A DNA stretch of 38,973 nt from Candidatus Giovannonibacteria bacterium RIFOXYD1_FULL_48_21. GTDB taxonomy: Bacteria; Patescibacteriota; Minisyncoccia; JACPKW01; UBA11713. Made by a program: the position numbers and the translations under genes. The notes under the pieces were generated by a model. The model did no database searches. It was not told where the DNA came from and worked only from the letters and a program-made list of their open reading frames with translations. Below are positions 6,934 through 17,625 of the stretch, piece after piece. The stretch covers positions 1-38,973 of the forward strand of contig MFIU01000003.1 in assembly GCA_001778985.1 (NCBI GenBank). Direction: 5' to 3'. Position 1 is the first letter of the stretch. The number at the start of each line of letters is the position of its first letter.

Positions 6934-9606
6934 TTAAGCGACAGAAACGATTTCTTTTTTGGGGCGGCGCTTTTTCGCGGAGGTTATCTCAATCACCAGC
7001 TCTTTATTTCTGACGCCGACTAAAATTTTATCACCGGGTTTTATCGAACCTCTCACCAGTTTTTCAGCGAGGGGATTTAAAATTTTAGCTTCAATGAAGC
7101 GCTTCAGGGGTCTCGCGCCGTAATGCGGGTCGTAGCCTTCTTGGGCGATAAATTCTTTCGCGGCCGGAGCGATATCGAGATTGATGGATTTCTTTTCAAG
7201 CCTAGAACGCATTCTCGCCAGCTGAATCTCGACAATCGCTTTCAAGTTCTCCTGGGAGAGGGTGTTGAAAATTATTATCTCATCCAGACGGTTTAAAAAT
7301 TCCGGACGGAAACGGCGCTCCAGCGATTTTCGGATTTTATCTTTAAGCTCCTCTTCTTTTTTAGACTTGCCGCCGTCTTCCTCGGCGACGAAGCCCAGTT
7401 TTTCCATCTCGTGAACGAACTCCGAGCCGACGTTTGAGGTCATCACGATAATCGTGTTTTTGAAATTGACGTGCCGGCCTTTGGCGTCGGTTAGGCGGCC
7501 GTTATCTAAAATCTGAAGCATGACGTTGAAAACCTCCGGGTGAGCCTTCTCAATCTCGTCAAACAGCACCACGGCGTAAGGCCGGTGGCGGATAAGCTCG
7601 GTCAGCTGTCCGCCTTCTTCGTAACCCACGTAGCCGGGCGGAGAGCCGATGAATTTGGAAACGGTGTGTCGCTCCATATATTCGGACATATCAATTCTGA
7701 CCAGGGATTTCTCGTCGTTGAACATGAATTCCGCCAGAGTTCGCGCGAGCTCGGTCTTGCCCACCCCGGTCGGACCCAGGAAAATGAAAGAGCCGATGGG
7801 CCGGTCTTCGTCCGAAATCCCCGCCCGCGAGCGCCTGACCGCGTTCGCAATTTTGGAAATCGCCTCGTCCTGACCGACCACCCGTTTTTTAAGGTCGGCT
7901 TCCATGCGGAGAAGTTTTTCGGCCTCTTCCTCCAGCATTCTGACCACGGGTATCCCGGTCCAGCGCGAAACCACTTCGGCAATGTCCTCGCCCCGAACCT
8001 CTTCCCGCAGAACGCGGCGGGTGGTTTGAAGTTTTTTCAAGCGCAGTTCTTCGGCGTGAAGCCGCTTTTCCGTTTCAGGAATTCTCCCATAGCTTATCTC
8101 GGCCACTCGCGCCAACTCCCCTTTTCGCTCGGCCGAGGCCGCCTCCTGCCTCAAGAGTTCTAAATCTTTTTTCAATTTCCGGAGGCTATCGATAGTTTCC
8201 TTCTCACTCTTCCAGCGCAACTCCAGGTCCCGAGATTTTTCTTTCAATTCTTCAATCGCCTTCTGAATATTTTTAATTTTTTGTTTGGAAGCAGGGCTGT
8301 CCTCTTTCTTTAAAGCCTCTTTCTCGATCTCGAGCTTCATCTCCTCCCGCCGGGATTTCTCCAGTTCGTCCGGCATGGAATCAAGTTCGAGGCGCAAAGC
8401 TGAAGCCGCTTCGTCAATCAGGTCTACGGCTTTATCCGGCAAAAAGCGCTCCGTGATATAGCGCGAAGAAAGCTGGACCGCCGCGCCGATGGCCTCTTCG
8501 GTAATCCTGATGCCGTGGTGCAGTTCGTATTTTTCTTTGAGCCCGCGAAGAATGCTGACGGCATCCTCCAGCGACGGCTCCTCCACATAGACCGGCTGGA
8601 AGCGTCGGGCTAACGCCGGGTCGCGCTCAATATATTTCTGATATTCCTTGAGAGTTGTGGCGCCGATGGCGTGAAGCTCCCCCCGCGCCAAAGCCGGCTT
8701 CAGCATATTGGAAGCATCAATGGCGCCTTCGGCCGCGCCCGCGCCCACGATGGTATGAAGTTCGTCTATAAAAAGAAGCACGCGGCCTTGCGAGCGTTCT
8801 ATCTCCCGCATCACGGCCTTTAATCTTTCTTCAAACTCTCCGCGGTATTTGGTTCCGGCTACGAGCGAAGCCAAATCCAGAGCTATCAATTCTTTATCCT
8901 TCAAAATATCCGGCACGTCGCCCCGGGCGATCCGCTGGGCCAGTCCTTCCGCAATCGCGGTCTTCCCCACTCCGGCCTCGCCGATTAAAACCGGATTATT
9001 CTTGGTGCGGCGCGAGAGAATCTGCATCAGGCGTTTGATTTCGTCCTCCCGGCCGATAACCGGGTCAAGCTTATCCTGCCTGGCGAAGCGCGTTAAATTC
9101 CTGGCGTAGCGCTCGAGCACTTGAAGTTTCAGCTCCGGCTCCACTTCCAAAACCCGCTCTTTGCCGCGAAGCTCGGAGAGCACCCGCAAAACCCGCTCTT
9201 TGTCAATTCGAAAACGCGCCAAAATTTCTCGGGCCGGAGAGTTGACTTCCAAAATTCCCAAAAATAAATGCTCCGAAGAAATATACTCGTCTTTGAGGGC
9301 GCCGGCGGCTTTATGCGCCTCTTCCAGACTGCGGCCGAGCTCCGGCGTCAAATAAATCTGATGGGGAGAAACCATTAAATTGGAGCGGGTTTGGCCGTCC
9401 AGAGCGTCCAGAATCGAATCGGTCAAAAGCGCCAAATCTATTTCCAGTTTGTCCAAAATAGAAATCACCACGCCCTCGTCCTGTAAAACCAAAGCCGCCA
9501 GAAGATGCATAGGCTCAATCTGGTTTTGTCCCCGCTCGATGGCGAGCTCGTGCGCGCGGCGAATCGCTTCCTGCGCTTTTACCGTGAAGTTATGAAACGG
9601 CGGCAT
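6934..9606 (-). CDS. clpB: ATP-dependent chaperone ClpB
   Basis: Clp N domain, two Walker A motifs ([16 protein letters not shown]), coiled-coil middle domain. Confidence 0.92.
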   Translation of the reverse strand: MPPFHNFTVKAQEAIRRAHELAIERGQNQIEPMHLLAALVLQDEGVVISILDKLEIDLALLTDSILDALDGQTRSNLMVSPHQIYLTPELGRSLEEAHKAAGALKDEYISSEHLFLGILEVNSPAREILARFRIDKERVLRVLSELRGKERVLEVEPELKLQVLERYARNLTRFARQDKLDPVIGREDEIKRLMQILSRRTKNNPVLIGEAGVGKTAIAEGLAQRIARGDVPDILKDKELIALDLASLVAGTKYRGEFEERLKAVMREIERSQGRVLLFIDELHTIVGAGAAEGAIDASNMLKPALARGELHAIGATTLKEYQKYIERDPALARRFQPVYVEEPSLEDAVSILRGLKEKYELHHGIRITEEAIGAAVQLSSRYITERFLPDKAVDLIDEAASALRLELDSMPDELEKSRREEMKLEIEKEALKKEDSPASKQKIKNIQKAIEELKEKSRDLELRWKSEKETIDSLRKLKKDLELLRQEAASAERKGELARVAEISYGRIPETEKRLHAEELRLKKLQTTRRVLREEVRGEDIAEVVSRWTGIPVVRMLEEEAEKLLRMEADLKKRVVGQDEAISKIANAVRRSRAGISDEDRPIGSFIFLGPTGVGKTELARTLAEFMFNDEKSLVRIDMSEYMERHTVSKFIGSPPGYVGYEEGGQLTELIRHRPYAVVLFDEIEKAHPEVFNVMLQILDNGRLTDAKGRHVNFKNTIIVMTSNVGSEFVHEMEKLGFVAEEDGGKSKKEEELKDKIRKSLERRFRPEFLNRLDEIIIFNTLSQENLKAIVEIQLARMRSRLEKKSINLDIAPAAKEFIAQEGYDPHYGARPLKRFIEAKILNPLAEKLVRGSIKPGDKILVGVRNKELVIEITSAKKRRPKKEIVSVA

Positions 9607-9624
9607 ATATTTTTATTTATACCC

Positions 9625-10839
9625 CTATTTGGCTCTTTCTTCAAGGGTGGTCTCCAAAATAATTTCTTTGCCTTCGCGAAGAATTTTCAAGCGAACTTTG
9701 TCGCCGATTCGCTTTGAGGCAATCAGGTCGCCCAAGGCGTGGTCTGAATCCACTCTCGCCCCGTCAAACTCTAAAATAATATCCCCCTGCTGAAGTCCGG
9801 CTTTTTTCGCCGGAGAATCCGGCAGGACTGCCAAATCCCCCGGCCCTGCGGTAATCAAAGCGCCGTAATCCACCGGAAGTTTTCGCTCCGCCTTGAGAGC
9901 GGGATTAATAATAAGGTAGCGAACGCCCAAAAACGGATAGCGGACTTTCCCGAAGGCTTTCACGTCTTCTACGGCTTTTCGAACCGAGTTTATGGGCAGA
10001 GCAAAGCCGATGTTCTCCGCTCCCTGGGCGAGCGCCGTGTTAATGCCAATCGCGCGCCCGGTTATATCGAGCAAAGGCCCGCCTGAATTTCCGGGATTTA
10101 TCGCGGCATCAGTCTGAATAACCTGCTGCAGGCGTTCCGGTCCGGAGGCCGCGCCTAGGGCCACGATACTCCTTGAAAGCCCGGAGATAACGCCGACTGA
10201 AACCGTATTCTGAAACTCGCCCAAAGCGTTGCCGATGGCGATCACGCTCTGCCCGACCCGAAGATTATCAGAGCTTCCGAGAGGAATGAAAGGAAAATTT
10301 TCGCCTTCGACTTTCAAAACCGCGATATCTTTCAACGGGTCGAGCGCGAGCACTTTTGCCGAAAGCCTTTTGCCGTCATTCATCACTACGGAGTATTCGG
10401 CAGAAGTATCCTCCACCACATGGCGGTTCGTGACCAAAAGCCCGTCGGCCGACACTAAAAAACCGCTTCCGAGAGAAAACTGCTGTTTCTGGGTGCCGCG
10501 CTGGCGATATTGCGGAATCACAAAATCTTCAAACGGATTTATGAGAAACTCCTCAATGACCGGGACGTCTTTGGTGGCGACAATGCTCACCACGGCCGGG
10601 GTTACGTTCTTCGCAATATTCACTATTAATTCTTCCTGCGTCGCGGGCGGATTCTCTATAACAGGCGTCGGAGTCGGAACCCCCACCGAACGCTCAATCA
10701 CGCGCTGAATCGTCTGAATCGGCCCGCCAGACTCGCCTTGCGAAACCAAAGCCACAGTCACAATTCCAGTGACGATTGAAGTCACAAAACTCACAAGCAA
10801 AACCAGCAGAATAAATTGGGTTTTAGTCAGATGCTCCAT
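9625..10839 (-). CDS. HtrA/DegP-like trypsin-type serine protease with PDZ domain
   Basis: TNRHVVED, DIAVLKV, NPGNSGGPLLD; C-terminal PDZ-like region. Confidence 0.92.
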   Translation of the reverse strand: MEHLTKTQFILLVLLVSFVTSIVTGIVTVALVSQGESGGPIQTIQRVIERSVGVPTPTPVIENPPATQEELIVNIAKNVTPAVVSIVATKDVPVIEEFLINPFEDFVIPQYRQRGTQKQQFSLGSGFLVSADGLLVTNRHVVEDTSAEYSVVMNDGKRLSAKVLALDPLKDIAVLKVEGENFPFIPLGSSDNLRVGQSVIAIGNALGEFQNTVSVGVISGLSRSIVALGAASGPERLQQVIQTDAAINPGNSGGPLLDITGRAIGINTALAQGAENIGFALPINSVRKAVEDVKAFGKVRYPFLGVRYLIINPALKAERKLPVDYGALITAGPGDLAVLPDSPAKKAGLQQGDIILEFDGARVDSDHALGDLIASKRIGDKVRLKILREGKEIILETTLEERAK

Positions 10840-10853
10840 AAAAATAAATTATA

Positions 10854-11801
10854 CTAAAAATTCTCTAAAAATTCCAGAAGGTCAACTCCTTTATCCTGCC
10901 GGAGGATTCTATCAATATAATCGGATAGAAACATAAATTGTTTGCGGCTGGCGGTGGTGGTGCCCTCGGTAAGGCCCACGAAAAGGCCGACAACTTTGCC
11001 GTTTTGCGCTTCGAGAAAAACTCCGCCGGAAGAGCCGTGCTGGGCCGAGAGCTCGCCTTTCAGATACGCGCCTTCGGCGTCTTGCGTGTTTTCATCCACC
11101 GTCACCAGCTTCTCCACCGCGCCTAGCGTAAAAACAAGGTTGGCGTCCTTGAGCGCGATCTCCGGACTCAAAAACTCCGTGGGGTAATTCAGCGAATACA
11201 AGACTTCGCCTTCTCTCACATTGTAGTCCGGCTCAAATTCAAAATAATCAAACTCTTGGGTAAATTCAGTGATCTTCAGGAGCGCCGCGTCTTTTTGAGG
11301 AATTTCGGTGGTGCCGATTTTTTGACTCTGGTCCGGCAGCCAAATAATTTTTGCTTTCGCGAAATTTTTAGCGGGCGAACCCTTGCGCAATTGGCAGTCC
11401 GCGCCCGGCTCTTGAAAATGCTCGGCCAAGTGGCCATTGGTTAAAACGTAGCCTTTCGGGTGGATAATCGCGCCCGAACCTAAAATATAAGAGCTTTTTT
11501 TGTTATCAAAACATAAAATATTAACGACGGCTTTGAGCGCTTTCTCGTAAACCTCGCTAGACTTTATCGCCGACGGAGGCGGGGGTTGAGGCGGAGGAGG
11601 ACTCGGCGCTGGAGGCGGCAGGGCCTTAATCTCTTCGGAAATTGATTTCAGTTCTTTTTTAAGATTTTCTATCTCGGGCTCGGGCCTTTCGGGAATCTCA
11701 AATTTTATTTCCGGAAGCTCAATCTCGCTCGCCGGAATCCGCAGAAAAAAGAACGCTCCTGCGAGGAGAAAAATAGAAACAAGCGCTAAAATTATTTTCA
11801 T
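10854..11801 (-). CDS. Membrane-anchored trypsin-like peptidase
   Basis: TM plus Pro-rich linker; LTNGHLAEH, KDAALLKI, HGSSGGVF triad motifs. Confidence 0.8.
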   Translation of the reverse strand: MKIILALVSIFLLAGAFFFLRIPASEIELPEIKFEIPERPEPEIENLKKELKSISEEIKALPPPAPSPPPPQPPPPSAIKSSEVYEKALKAVVNILCFDNKKSSYILGSGAIIHPKGYVLTNGHLAEHFQEPGADCQLRKGSPAKNFAKAKIIWLPDQSQKIGTTEIPQKDAALLKITEFTQEFDYFEFEPDYNVREGEVLYSLNYPTEFLSPEIALKDANLVFTLGAVEKLVTVDENTQDAEGAYLKGELSAQHGSSGGVFLEAQNGKVVGLFVGLTEGTTTASRKQFMFLSDYIDRILRQDKGVDLLEFLENF

Positions 11802-12397
11802 CCCTCCAAAAAGTAAATTCCGAACCTGGACATCAATTTATCTATTGAGCGCCAGTCGATGTTTTTGAAAAAAGCTTCGATATAAGCCTTGCGGCCGGCG
11901 GCGTAATCAATAAAATAAGCGTGCTCATAGACATCCATGATGAAAAGCGAAATCATATTCCAGACTCCCCCCTGATTATGCGAGTCGCAAAGAATATTTT
12001 TTAATTTTTTCTCGTCGAGGTCGTAACCCAAAACCACCCAGCCGCGAGCCGCGAGTCCCAAGGCTTTAAATTCTTTTTCCCAATTCTCATACGAGCCGAA
12101 GTCGCGTTCAATCATTTCTAAAATTTTTCCCGCAGGTTCATTTCCTCCTTTAATCATGTTGTCAAAGTAACCTTCGTGGAGTTTCGCTCCGTTCAAGGCA
12201 AAAGTTTCCTCAAGTTTAAGCTCCCGCAGGTCAGAATAGACGGCTCCGGCAGACGCGAGGTCAATTTTTTTCAGCTTCTCTTCAATCTCATCAATTTTCT
12301 TGACATAGCCGGCATAAAGCACGTCGTGGTGCTCTTTTAACTGCTTTTCCGAAAGCCCGTCGAGCTCCTTATACTTAAGCGGCCTTACTTCGCGCAT
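11798..12397 (-). CDS. Fe/Mn superoxide dismutase
   Basis: EHHDVLY, LHEGYFDN, IMDVYEHAYFIDY metal-ligand motifs. Confidence 0.85.
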   Translation of the reverse strand: MREVRPLKYKELDGLSEKQLKEHHDVLYAGYVKKIDEIEEKLKKIDLASAGAVYSDLRELKLEETFALNGAKLHEGYFDNMIKGGNEPAGKILEMIERDFGSYENWEKEFKALGLAARGWVVLGYDLDEKKLKNILCDSHNQGGVWNMISLFIMDVYEHAYFIDYAAGRKAYIEAFFKNIDWRSIDKLMSRFGIYFLEG

Positions 12398-12401
12398 AAA
12401 C

Positions 12402-13553
12402 TTATCTTAAAACAAGCTTGGGCAAAACCTCAAGCGCCCGCTCGAGCTCTTCTTTGGCGGTATGCCGTCCGAGGGTGAAACGGATGGCGCCTTTGGCGTA
12501 TTCGGGCTCTCGGCCCAGCGCCAAAATCACGTGCGAAGGCCCGGTTGAGTCCCGGCGGCAGGCCGAGCCGGTCGCGACCGCGATGCCTTCGGCATCCAGG
12601 CGCAAAACCAGCTCTTCATTGTCTGTATTTTTAAAAGAGATATTCGCGTTTCCCGGAAGGCGTTTTTCCAAATCACCGTTAACGAGAGCCCCCGGAACTC
12701 TTTTCAAGACTTCTTCGATAAAATAATCCCGAAGCTTGGCAAGCCGTTTATTTTCTTCCGCGCTCGGTCTCGAAAGCTCCAGGGCTTTCGCCATTCCGAC
12801 GATTAAGGGCACGGCTTCGGTTCCGGGCCGAAAGCCGAATTCCTGCTCTCCCCCAACCACCGGCGGCTCGAGCAAAACTTTTCGCGATTTATATAAAAAT
12901 CCAATCCCCTTCGGGCCGTAAAATTTATAGCCGGAAAAACTCATCAAATCCACGCTGAGATTGTCTGCGTTTAAATCCAAATAGCCCGCGGCCTGGCAGG
13001 CATCGGTATGAAAGAATAGTTGGTAGTTTTTAGTTCGTAGTTTATAGTCCTTAATTATTTTCCCAATTTCTCGAATCGGTTGAATCGTTCCGATCTCGTT
13101 ATTCGCGTGCATTATACTGACCAGAGTCGTCTCCGGCCGGAGAGCTTTTCTTAAATCCTCCGGATTTACAATTCCATTTTCTCCGACTTCAAGATATGTG
13201 ACCTTAAAACCCTCTTTCTCCAAAAGCTGAAAAGGATGCAGAACCGCGTGGTGCTCGATTTTAGAAGTTATAAGGTGTTTCCCTCTATCTTGATATTTTC
13301 TTGCCGCGCCTAAAATTGCCAAGTTGCAGGATTCCGTGCCGCTCGCCGTAAAAATAATCTCATCATCTCTGGCGCCGATTTCCCGCGCGATTTTTCTGCG
13401 CGCCTCTTGGACTGCTTTTTTAGCAATGATTCCTTCCGCATGAAGCCCGCCGGGATTCCCAAAATTCTCGCTCCAAAAAGGCTCCATGGCCTCTTTCACC
13501 CGCGGGTCCACAGGCGTCGCCGCCGCATAATCCAGATAAATTCGTTCAGCCAT
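12402..13553 (-). CDS. Cysteine desulfurase (NifS/IscS family)
   Basis: IYLDYAAATPVDPRV, SKIEHHAVLHP, SFSGYKFYGPKG, ATGSAC. Confidence 0.92.
   Translation of the reverse strand: MAERIYLDYAAATPVDPRVKEAMEPFWSENFGNPGGLHAEGIIAKKAVQEARRKIAREIGARDDEIIFTASGTESCNLAILGAARKYQDRGKHLITSKIEHHAVLHPFQLLEKEGFKVTYLEVGENGIVNPEDLRKALRPETTLVSIMHANNEIGTIQPIREIGKIIKDYKLRTKNYQLFFHTDACQAAGYLDLNADNLSVDLMSFSGYKFYGPKGIGFLYKSRKVLLEPPVVGGEQEFGFRPGTEAVPLIVGMAKALELSRPSAEENKRLAKLRDYFIEEVLKRVPGALVNGDLEKRLPGNANISFKNTDNEELVLRLDAEGIAVATGSACRRDSTGPSHVILALGREPEYAKGAIRFTLGRHTAKEELERALEVLPKLVLR
13014..13048. repeat. Heptad repeat (NNNTAGT x5) inside the cysteine desulfurase gene
   Basis: GAATAGT TGGTAGT TTTTAGT TCGTAGT TTATAGT. 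Confidence 0.8.
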
Positions 13554-13583
13554 GAAAAAATTATATCAAAAGCGCTATAATAA

Positions 13584-16181
13584 ATGAAGCTTATGCGGCG
13601 CCACATCAAAATTCTAATTTTTTTGGCGGTCTTGGCAGGGGGTCTTTCCCTGTCTGGAAGCGAAGCCCAAGCTTCACACTGCGCTGTGGCAGCGAGCGGT
13701 ACAGGCTATCTTTTTGAAAATTTCGAGTCGGCGGAGTATGTGAACGGTCTTTTAGTCCTGCATTTCAAGACCAAAATTCCTTTTCCCCAAAGCCAGCGCT
13801 TTCGCACCAACCTTTCTTTTCTGACTGACGAATGCCGGAACGGCACGAATTCTTCTTTCGAGAGAGAAGTTTTCCTGACGACCGGCATCCAGAATTTTTC
13901 CATCCGCTTCACTTCCACCACCACTTTTGAGATTTGGAACGACGAAGCGGACGTCAAGGAAAATTGTTTCAACTGCACCCAGGAAATATTTGCTTCTTTC
14001 CCCGGCTACTACGAGGTGATTTTTCGCGCTTTTACCGCCGACAGCGGGAGCGATTTAAATTCATCTTCCTATAAGATTTTTCAGAACGCGCCAGGGCCGC
14101 CGGTGAAAAACGAGACACTTCCCACGCCGGAAGCCTGCGCTTCCAAGCCGTTCGGAAATTTCGACGCCGAGGGTTTTTTCTTTGATTTCTACGAGCGCGC
14201 CGAATATGTTGACGGACTTCTGGTCTTTCACTTCAGGCTTCTCCCGCCCTCGAACGATGGCCGCAATTGGTTTTCACAGGTGCGTCTTTTTGACCAAAAC
14301 TGTGAAGGCTTGGTTGACGGCTCATTGAATCCTTTGACTTTCATCAAACCTTTCTCACGCTACTACAGCGTGCGTTTCGCGTCGACGACCCACTACGATA
14401 TCTGGAATGACGAGGCCGGTACAAAAGAAACCTGTCCGGCTTGTTCCTTGGACCTTCCGGCAACTCCGGGCGGCTCGGAGGCTTTTTATGTTTCTTTTTT
14501 CTACTCCATCGTGGGGCCGCCCGGCACCAGTAATTTTTTAAGCTCCACTCCGTTCCCAATCAGAGAGCCGGGGCCGGCCAAGCCGGATCCGGTGATTATT
14601 ATTCCAGGGATTTTGGGCTCGTCCGAAAAAAACGACGAGTTTGTGATTGACCCGATTTTCCATACGTATGATGATCTCATTCGTCTTCTCGACGAGGCTG
14701 GTTACACCCCAGGCGAAGACTTATTTACTTTCCCTTATAACTGGGAGCAACCAGTGAGTTTGAACGGAGATGAGCTTGGACAGAAGATTCAGGAAATAAA
14801 AAATATCTGCGGCTGTTCCAAGGTCGATATAATCGCTCATTCAATGGGAGGGCTTGTGGTTCGCTCCTACGCCCAGGGCAACTCCTATCAAAACAACATT
14901 GACCAGATTATATTCGTTGGGACTCCGCACGAAGGCTCTTCTTTCGCCTATCTTTTGTGGGATGGTGGAGATTTGACGCCCGTGATACCTCCAACTACAT
15001 CAGACAGATTTCTAGAACTTTGGCTTAATATGAAATCTATTTTTTCCGGATTTACAAGCAAGTTTTCTTACATAAGGAACAATGTTTTTTCAGTGCAGGA
15101 TTTGTTGCCGATTTACAATTACTTGAAAGACGATGATACCGGCATAGTCAGAAATTATCCTGAAAATTATCCGCGAAATCTCTTATTGGAACTATTGAAT
15201 TCCGCAAGTTCAGAAGCCAGATTGAACGAGCGCGGAATTAGAATTACCAATATTGCAGGCAATATTGAGCCGAATTTTGTTGATGGCGAGCAGATTGATT
15301 TGACGCTCGGGAATATTCGAGTGGTTGATGACCCTTCTCGGCTTCCGAAATGGGAGCACGGCTATCCTGAAAATTATGAGGTTCCGTTTACTGACCATGG
15401 TCTGGAGTTTGTGGAAGGAGATGGACGTGTTTCGATTAACAGCACCATTCATTCCTTTGCATCTATAGGGATTACCAAAGCGGATATTGATCTCCACTCC
15501 AATCTAATAAAAGGCGTTGCCTGGCCAGAGATTTCCAAAGCTCTTTTTGGGACGCCGGCTCCTGAAGAGTTGCCGCAGATTGCGATAAATGATATTTTGG
15601 TTATTCCGGTCTTCTCGCCGGTTGATATTCAGGTAGTTGATCCCTTAGGCAGGAGAGTAGGCAAAGATTTCGGCACGGGTGGAGAGCTTAATGAAATTTC
15701 GCTTGCTTTTTACAGCGGCACAGAAGAAGAGTTTGTGACTATTCCCAATCCCTTAGATGGCGAGTACAAAATTCAGACCCAGGGAACTGGTTCTGGAGGT
15801 TCTTACACAGTTGAGATAAACTATATTACAGAGGCGACTTCAACTGTAGCGGAATTCACCGGGGAGACCGCGCCAGGAGTTGTTTCGGATATTGATTTTA
15901 CCTTCACCAGCTCGACCCCCGAAACTCTCGGATTTGAAATTACGATTGACGATGTTATTGCAGATGTTGAAATGTGCTATGACCTCGGCTGGATTACAAA
16001 GAAAAGCGTTAAAAAAAACCTAATTAAAGAGCTTGAGAAAATTATAAAGAAAAAGAAAGAAATTAGTCAGAAGACTTTAGAGGGCTTTATTAAAAAACTT
16101 GAAAAAAATCATCCCAAACACATCAACGACCAATGTTTTAATTTATTGAAAGAAGATGTCGAGTGGTTATGGAATAATTGA
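13584..16181 (+). CDS. Secreted alpha/beta-hydrolase (lipase/LCAT-PGAP1-like) with duplicated N-terminal domain
   Basis: Signal peptide; PVIIIPGILGS oxyanion region; GHSMGGLVVRSY nucleophile elbow; two related about 130-aa N-terminal repeats. Confidence 0.85.
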   Translation: MKLMRRHIKILIFLAVLAGGLSLSGSEAQASHCAVAASGTGYLFENFESAEYVNGLLVLHFKTKIPFPQSQRFRTNLSFLTDECRNGTNSSFEREVFLTTGIQNFSIRFTSTTTFEIWNDEADVKENCFNCTQEIFASFPGYYEVIFRAFTADSGSDLNSSSYKIFQNAPGPPVKNETLPTPEACASKPFGNFDAEGFFFDFYERAEYVDGLLVFHFRLLPPSNDGRNWFSQVRLFDQNCEGLVDGSLNPLTFIKPFSRYYSVRFASTTHYDIWNDEAGTKETCPACSLDLPATPGGSEAFYVSFFYSIVGPPGTSNFLSSTPFPIREPGPAKPDPVIIIPGILGSSEKNDEFVIDPIFHTYDDLIRLLDEAGYTPGEDLFTFPYNWEQPVSLNGDELGQKIQEIKNICGCSKVDIIAHSMGGLVVRSYAQGNSYQNNIDQIIFVGTPHEGSSFAYLLWDGGDLTPVIPPTTSDRFLELWLNMKSIFSGFTSKFSYIRNNVFSVQDLLPIYNYLKDDDTGIVRNYPENYPRNLLLELLNSASSEARLNERGIRITNIAGNIEPNFVDGEQIDLTLGNIRVVDDPSRLPKWEHGYPENYEVPFTDHGLEFVEGDGRVSINSTIHSFASIGITKADIDLHSNLIKGVAWPEISKALFGTPAPEELPQIAINDILVIPVFSPVDIQVVDPLGRRVGKDFGTGGELNEISLAFYSGTEEEFVTIPNPLDGEYKIQTQGTGSGGSYTVEINYITEATSTVAEFTGETAPGVVSDIDFTFTSSTPETLGFEITIDDVIADVEMCYDLGWITKKSVKKNLIKELEKIIKKKKEISQKTLEGFIKKLEKNHPKHINDQCFNLLKEDVEWLWNN

Positions 16182-16585
16182 TTATGAATCAGAATAAAAA
16201 ATTAACTCAAGTTCAGAAAGGGACACTAGTTATATTTTTAACAGCATTGTTAGTTTACTTCACTGGAGACTTTTTCGGCTCGATTTTAGGTAGCTTTCCT
16301 AAATTATACCGTTTTGGCGGTGCGCTTATTGGGACTACTGAACAGTATAGATACATCTTCGGCCTTTTAATTTCTCCAACCTTCTTTCTTTCTCTATTTC
16401 TTTTTCTTTTAACTAAAAAGGGGGAAATCATACTTCGAAGGATTTTATTTGCACTAATCGCGCTTGTTGTGATTGTGAATGCCGCCATCGGCCTTTCTAG
16501 CATCATTTTCTCCGCGGCTTTCATTGTTGCGGGTTATCTCTTGGCGCGATTCATGCTTCACCTAAAGACGTTACTATTTGGTTGA
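16178..16585 (+). CDS. Hypothetical membrane protein
   Basis: 135 aa, several TM segments, overlaps the upstream stop. Confidence 0.6.
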   Translation: MIMNQNKKLTQVQKGTLVIFLTALLVYFTGDFFGSILGSFPKLYRFGGALIGTTEQYRYIFGLLISPTFFLSLFLFLLTKKGEIILRRILFALIALVVIVNAAIGLSSIIFSAAFIVAGYLLARFMLHLKTLLFG

Positions 16586-16612
16586 AATTTTGCGGAGGAA
16601 CTCAGTGATTCT

Positions 16613-17101
16613 ATGAAAAATGAGTTTCTTTTTTATTTCCCCGAACTTTTTGAAAAATGGAAAGCGAAAAGACTCCAACGAACTTGGCGGCGAAAATTTC
16701 GTAAGATATTTGACAAAGATGATTTACGCATTGCGCTTACGCAGCCGCGATATCATTTTGGAGAATGGTTTGTAGCCATTCATTATGCGAATAAAGGTTA
16801 TAAAGTTTTAGTTGAAAAATATCTGTATAGAAATCATTCAAGAAAATTCAAAATAATTTCTAGATTTTTTACGCCACAGCAGATTGGAATCTTAAAGTAC
16901 CCGAATCCGCGTCATCAATCACCAGACCTTTTTGTCTATCGTGACAAGAAATTCTTTTTTGTGGAGGTAAAACTTGGCAAAGATAGATTGAGACGTTCCC
17001 AGAAAAACTGTTTCAAAAATATCGAGAAGAAACTTAGATGCGAAGTGAAGGTATTTTACTTGAAACCTTCAGCAGAGGCAGCTGAGAATTACCGAGGTTG
17101 A
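16613..17101 (+). CDS. Putative VRR-NUC/PD-(D/E)XK-like nuclease
   Basis: SPDLFVYRDKKFFFVEVKLGKDRLRRSQ resembles PD-Xn-ExK followed by a DxLRxxQ-type tail. Confidence 0.55.
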   Translation: MKNEFLFYFPELFEKWKAKRLQRTWRRKFRKIFDKDDLRIALTQPRYHFGEWFVAIHYANKGYKVLVEKYLYRNHSRKFKIISRFFTPQQIGILKYPNPRHQSPDLFVYRDKKFFFVEVKLGKDRLRRSQKNCFKNIEKKLRCEVKVFYLKPSAEAAENYRG

Positions 17102-17126
17102 ATCTCGATAACGGCCCCTCCTCTTT

Positions 17127-17144
17127 GCTTCGATATATCGAAGC
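17127..17144. promoter_or_regulatory. 18-bp palindrome, copy 1
   Basis: GCTTCGATATATCGAAGC. Confidence 0.75.
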
Positions 17145-17183
17145 AGAGATCGCACCTTTGCGTCTAATCTGTAAATGCGAGGT

Positions 17184-17600
17184 CTATGGCTTGTCGAGCA
17201 TTCGCATCACGTTGGTCCATCGGCCCCGGCCGCGCGGCGGGAGTCCCATCCTCAAAAGTCTTTCAATTTCTTCCCAAAACTTTTTCTTTTCTTCTTTCGT
17301 TTTAATGCCTTTCATAATTACGTCAAAAGGCTGTGTCTTTGTCATCTTCCAAAATCGGCTAGAAGTTGAGGGACTTACCTTTAAGGCTTTCTCTATCGCC
17401 CTAAAAGAATAGCCTCTCTTGAGCATCATAATGATGGCAAGCCGTTTTGCCAACATCACCCGCTCCGTCGGGGTCAATAATTCTCGCAAAAAACCACTAA
17501 TATCATCGCGAGTTTTAAGTCCAGAGATAGTATTTATAAACTCGTTAGTCATCCGCTTAAAAATATTTTTCTTTACTCTTTTCCTGGAGATATGCGGCAT
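17184..17600 (-). CDS. TrpR/YerC-YecD-like DNA-binding protein
   Basis: FLRELLTPTERVMLAKRLAIIMMLKRGYSFRAIEKALKVSPSTSSRFWK; start assigned at the ATG at 17600. Confidence 0.8.
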   Translation of the reverse strand: MPHISRKRVKKNIFKRMTNEFINTISGLKTRDDISGFLRELLTPTERVMLAKRLAIIMMLKRGYSFRAIEKALKVSPSTSSRFWKMTKTQPFDVIMKGIKTKEEKKKFWEEIERLLRMGLPPRGRGRWTNVMRMLDKP

Positions 17601-17625
17601 ATATACAACAATACCATATCCTCCC

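Noticed and set aside
7540-9595. ORFs antisense to or out of frame with clpB (7540..8163, 7602..7982, 8849..9109 and others)
   Set aside because: Shadow ORFs within a strongly conserved gene.
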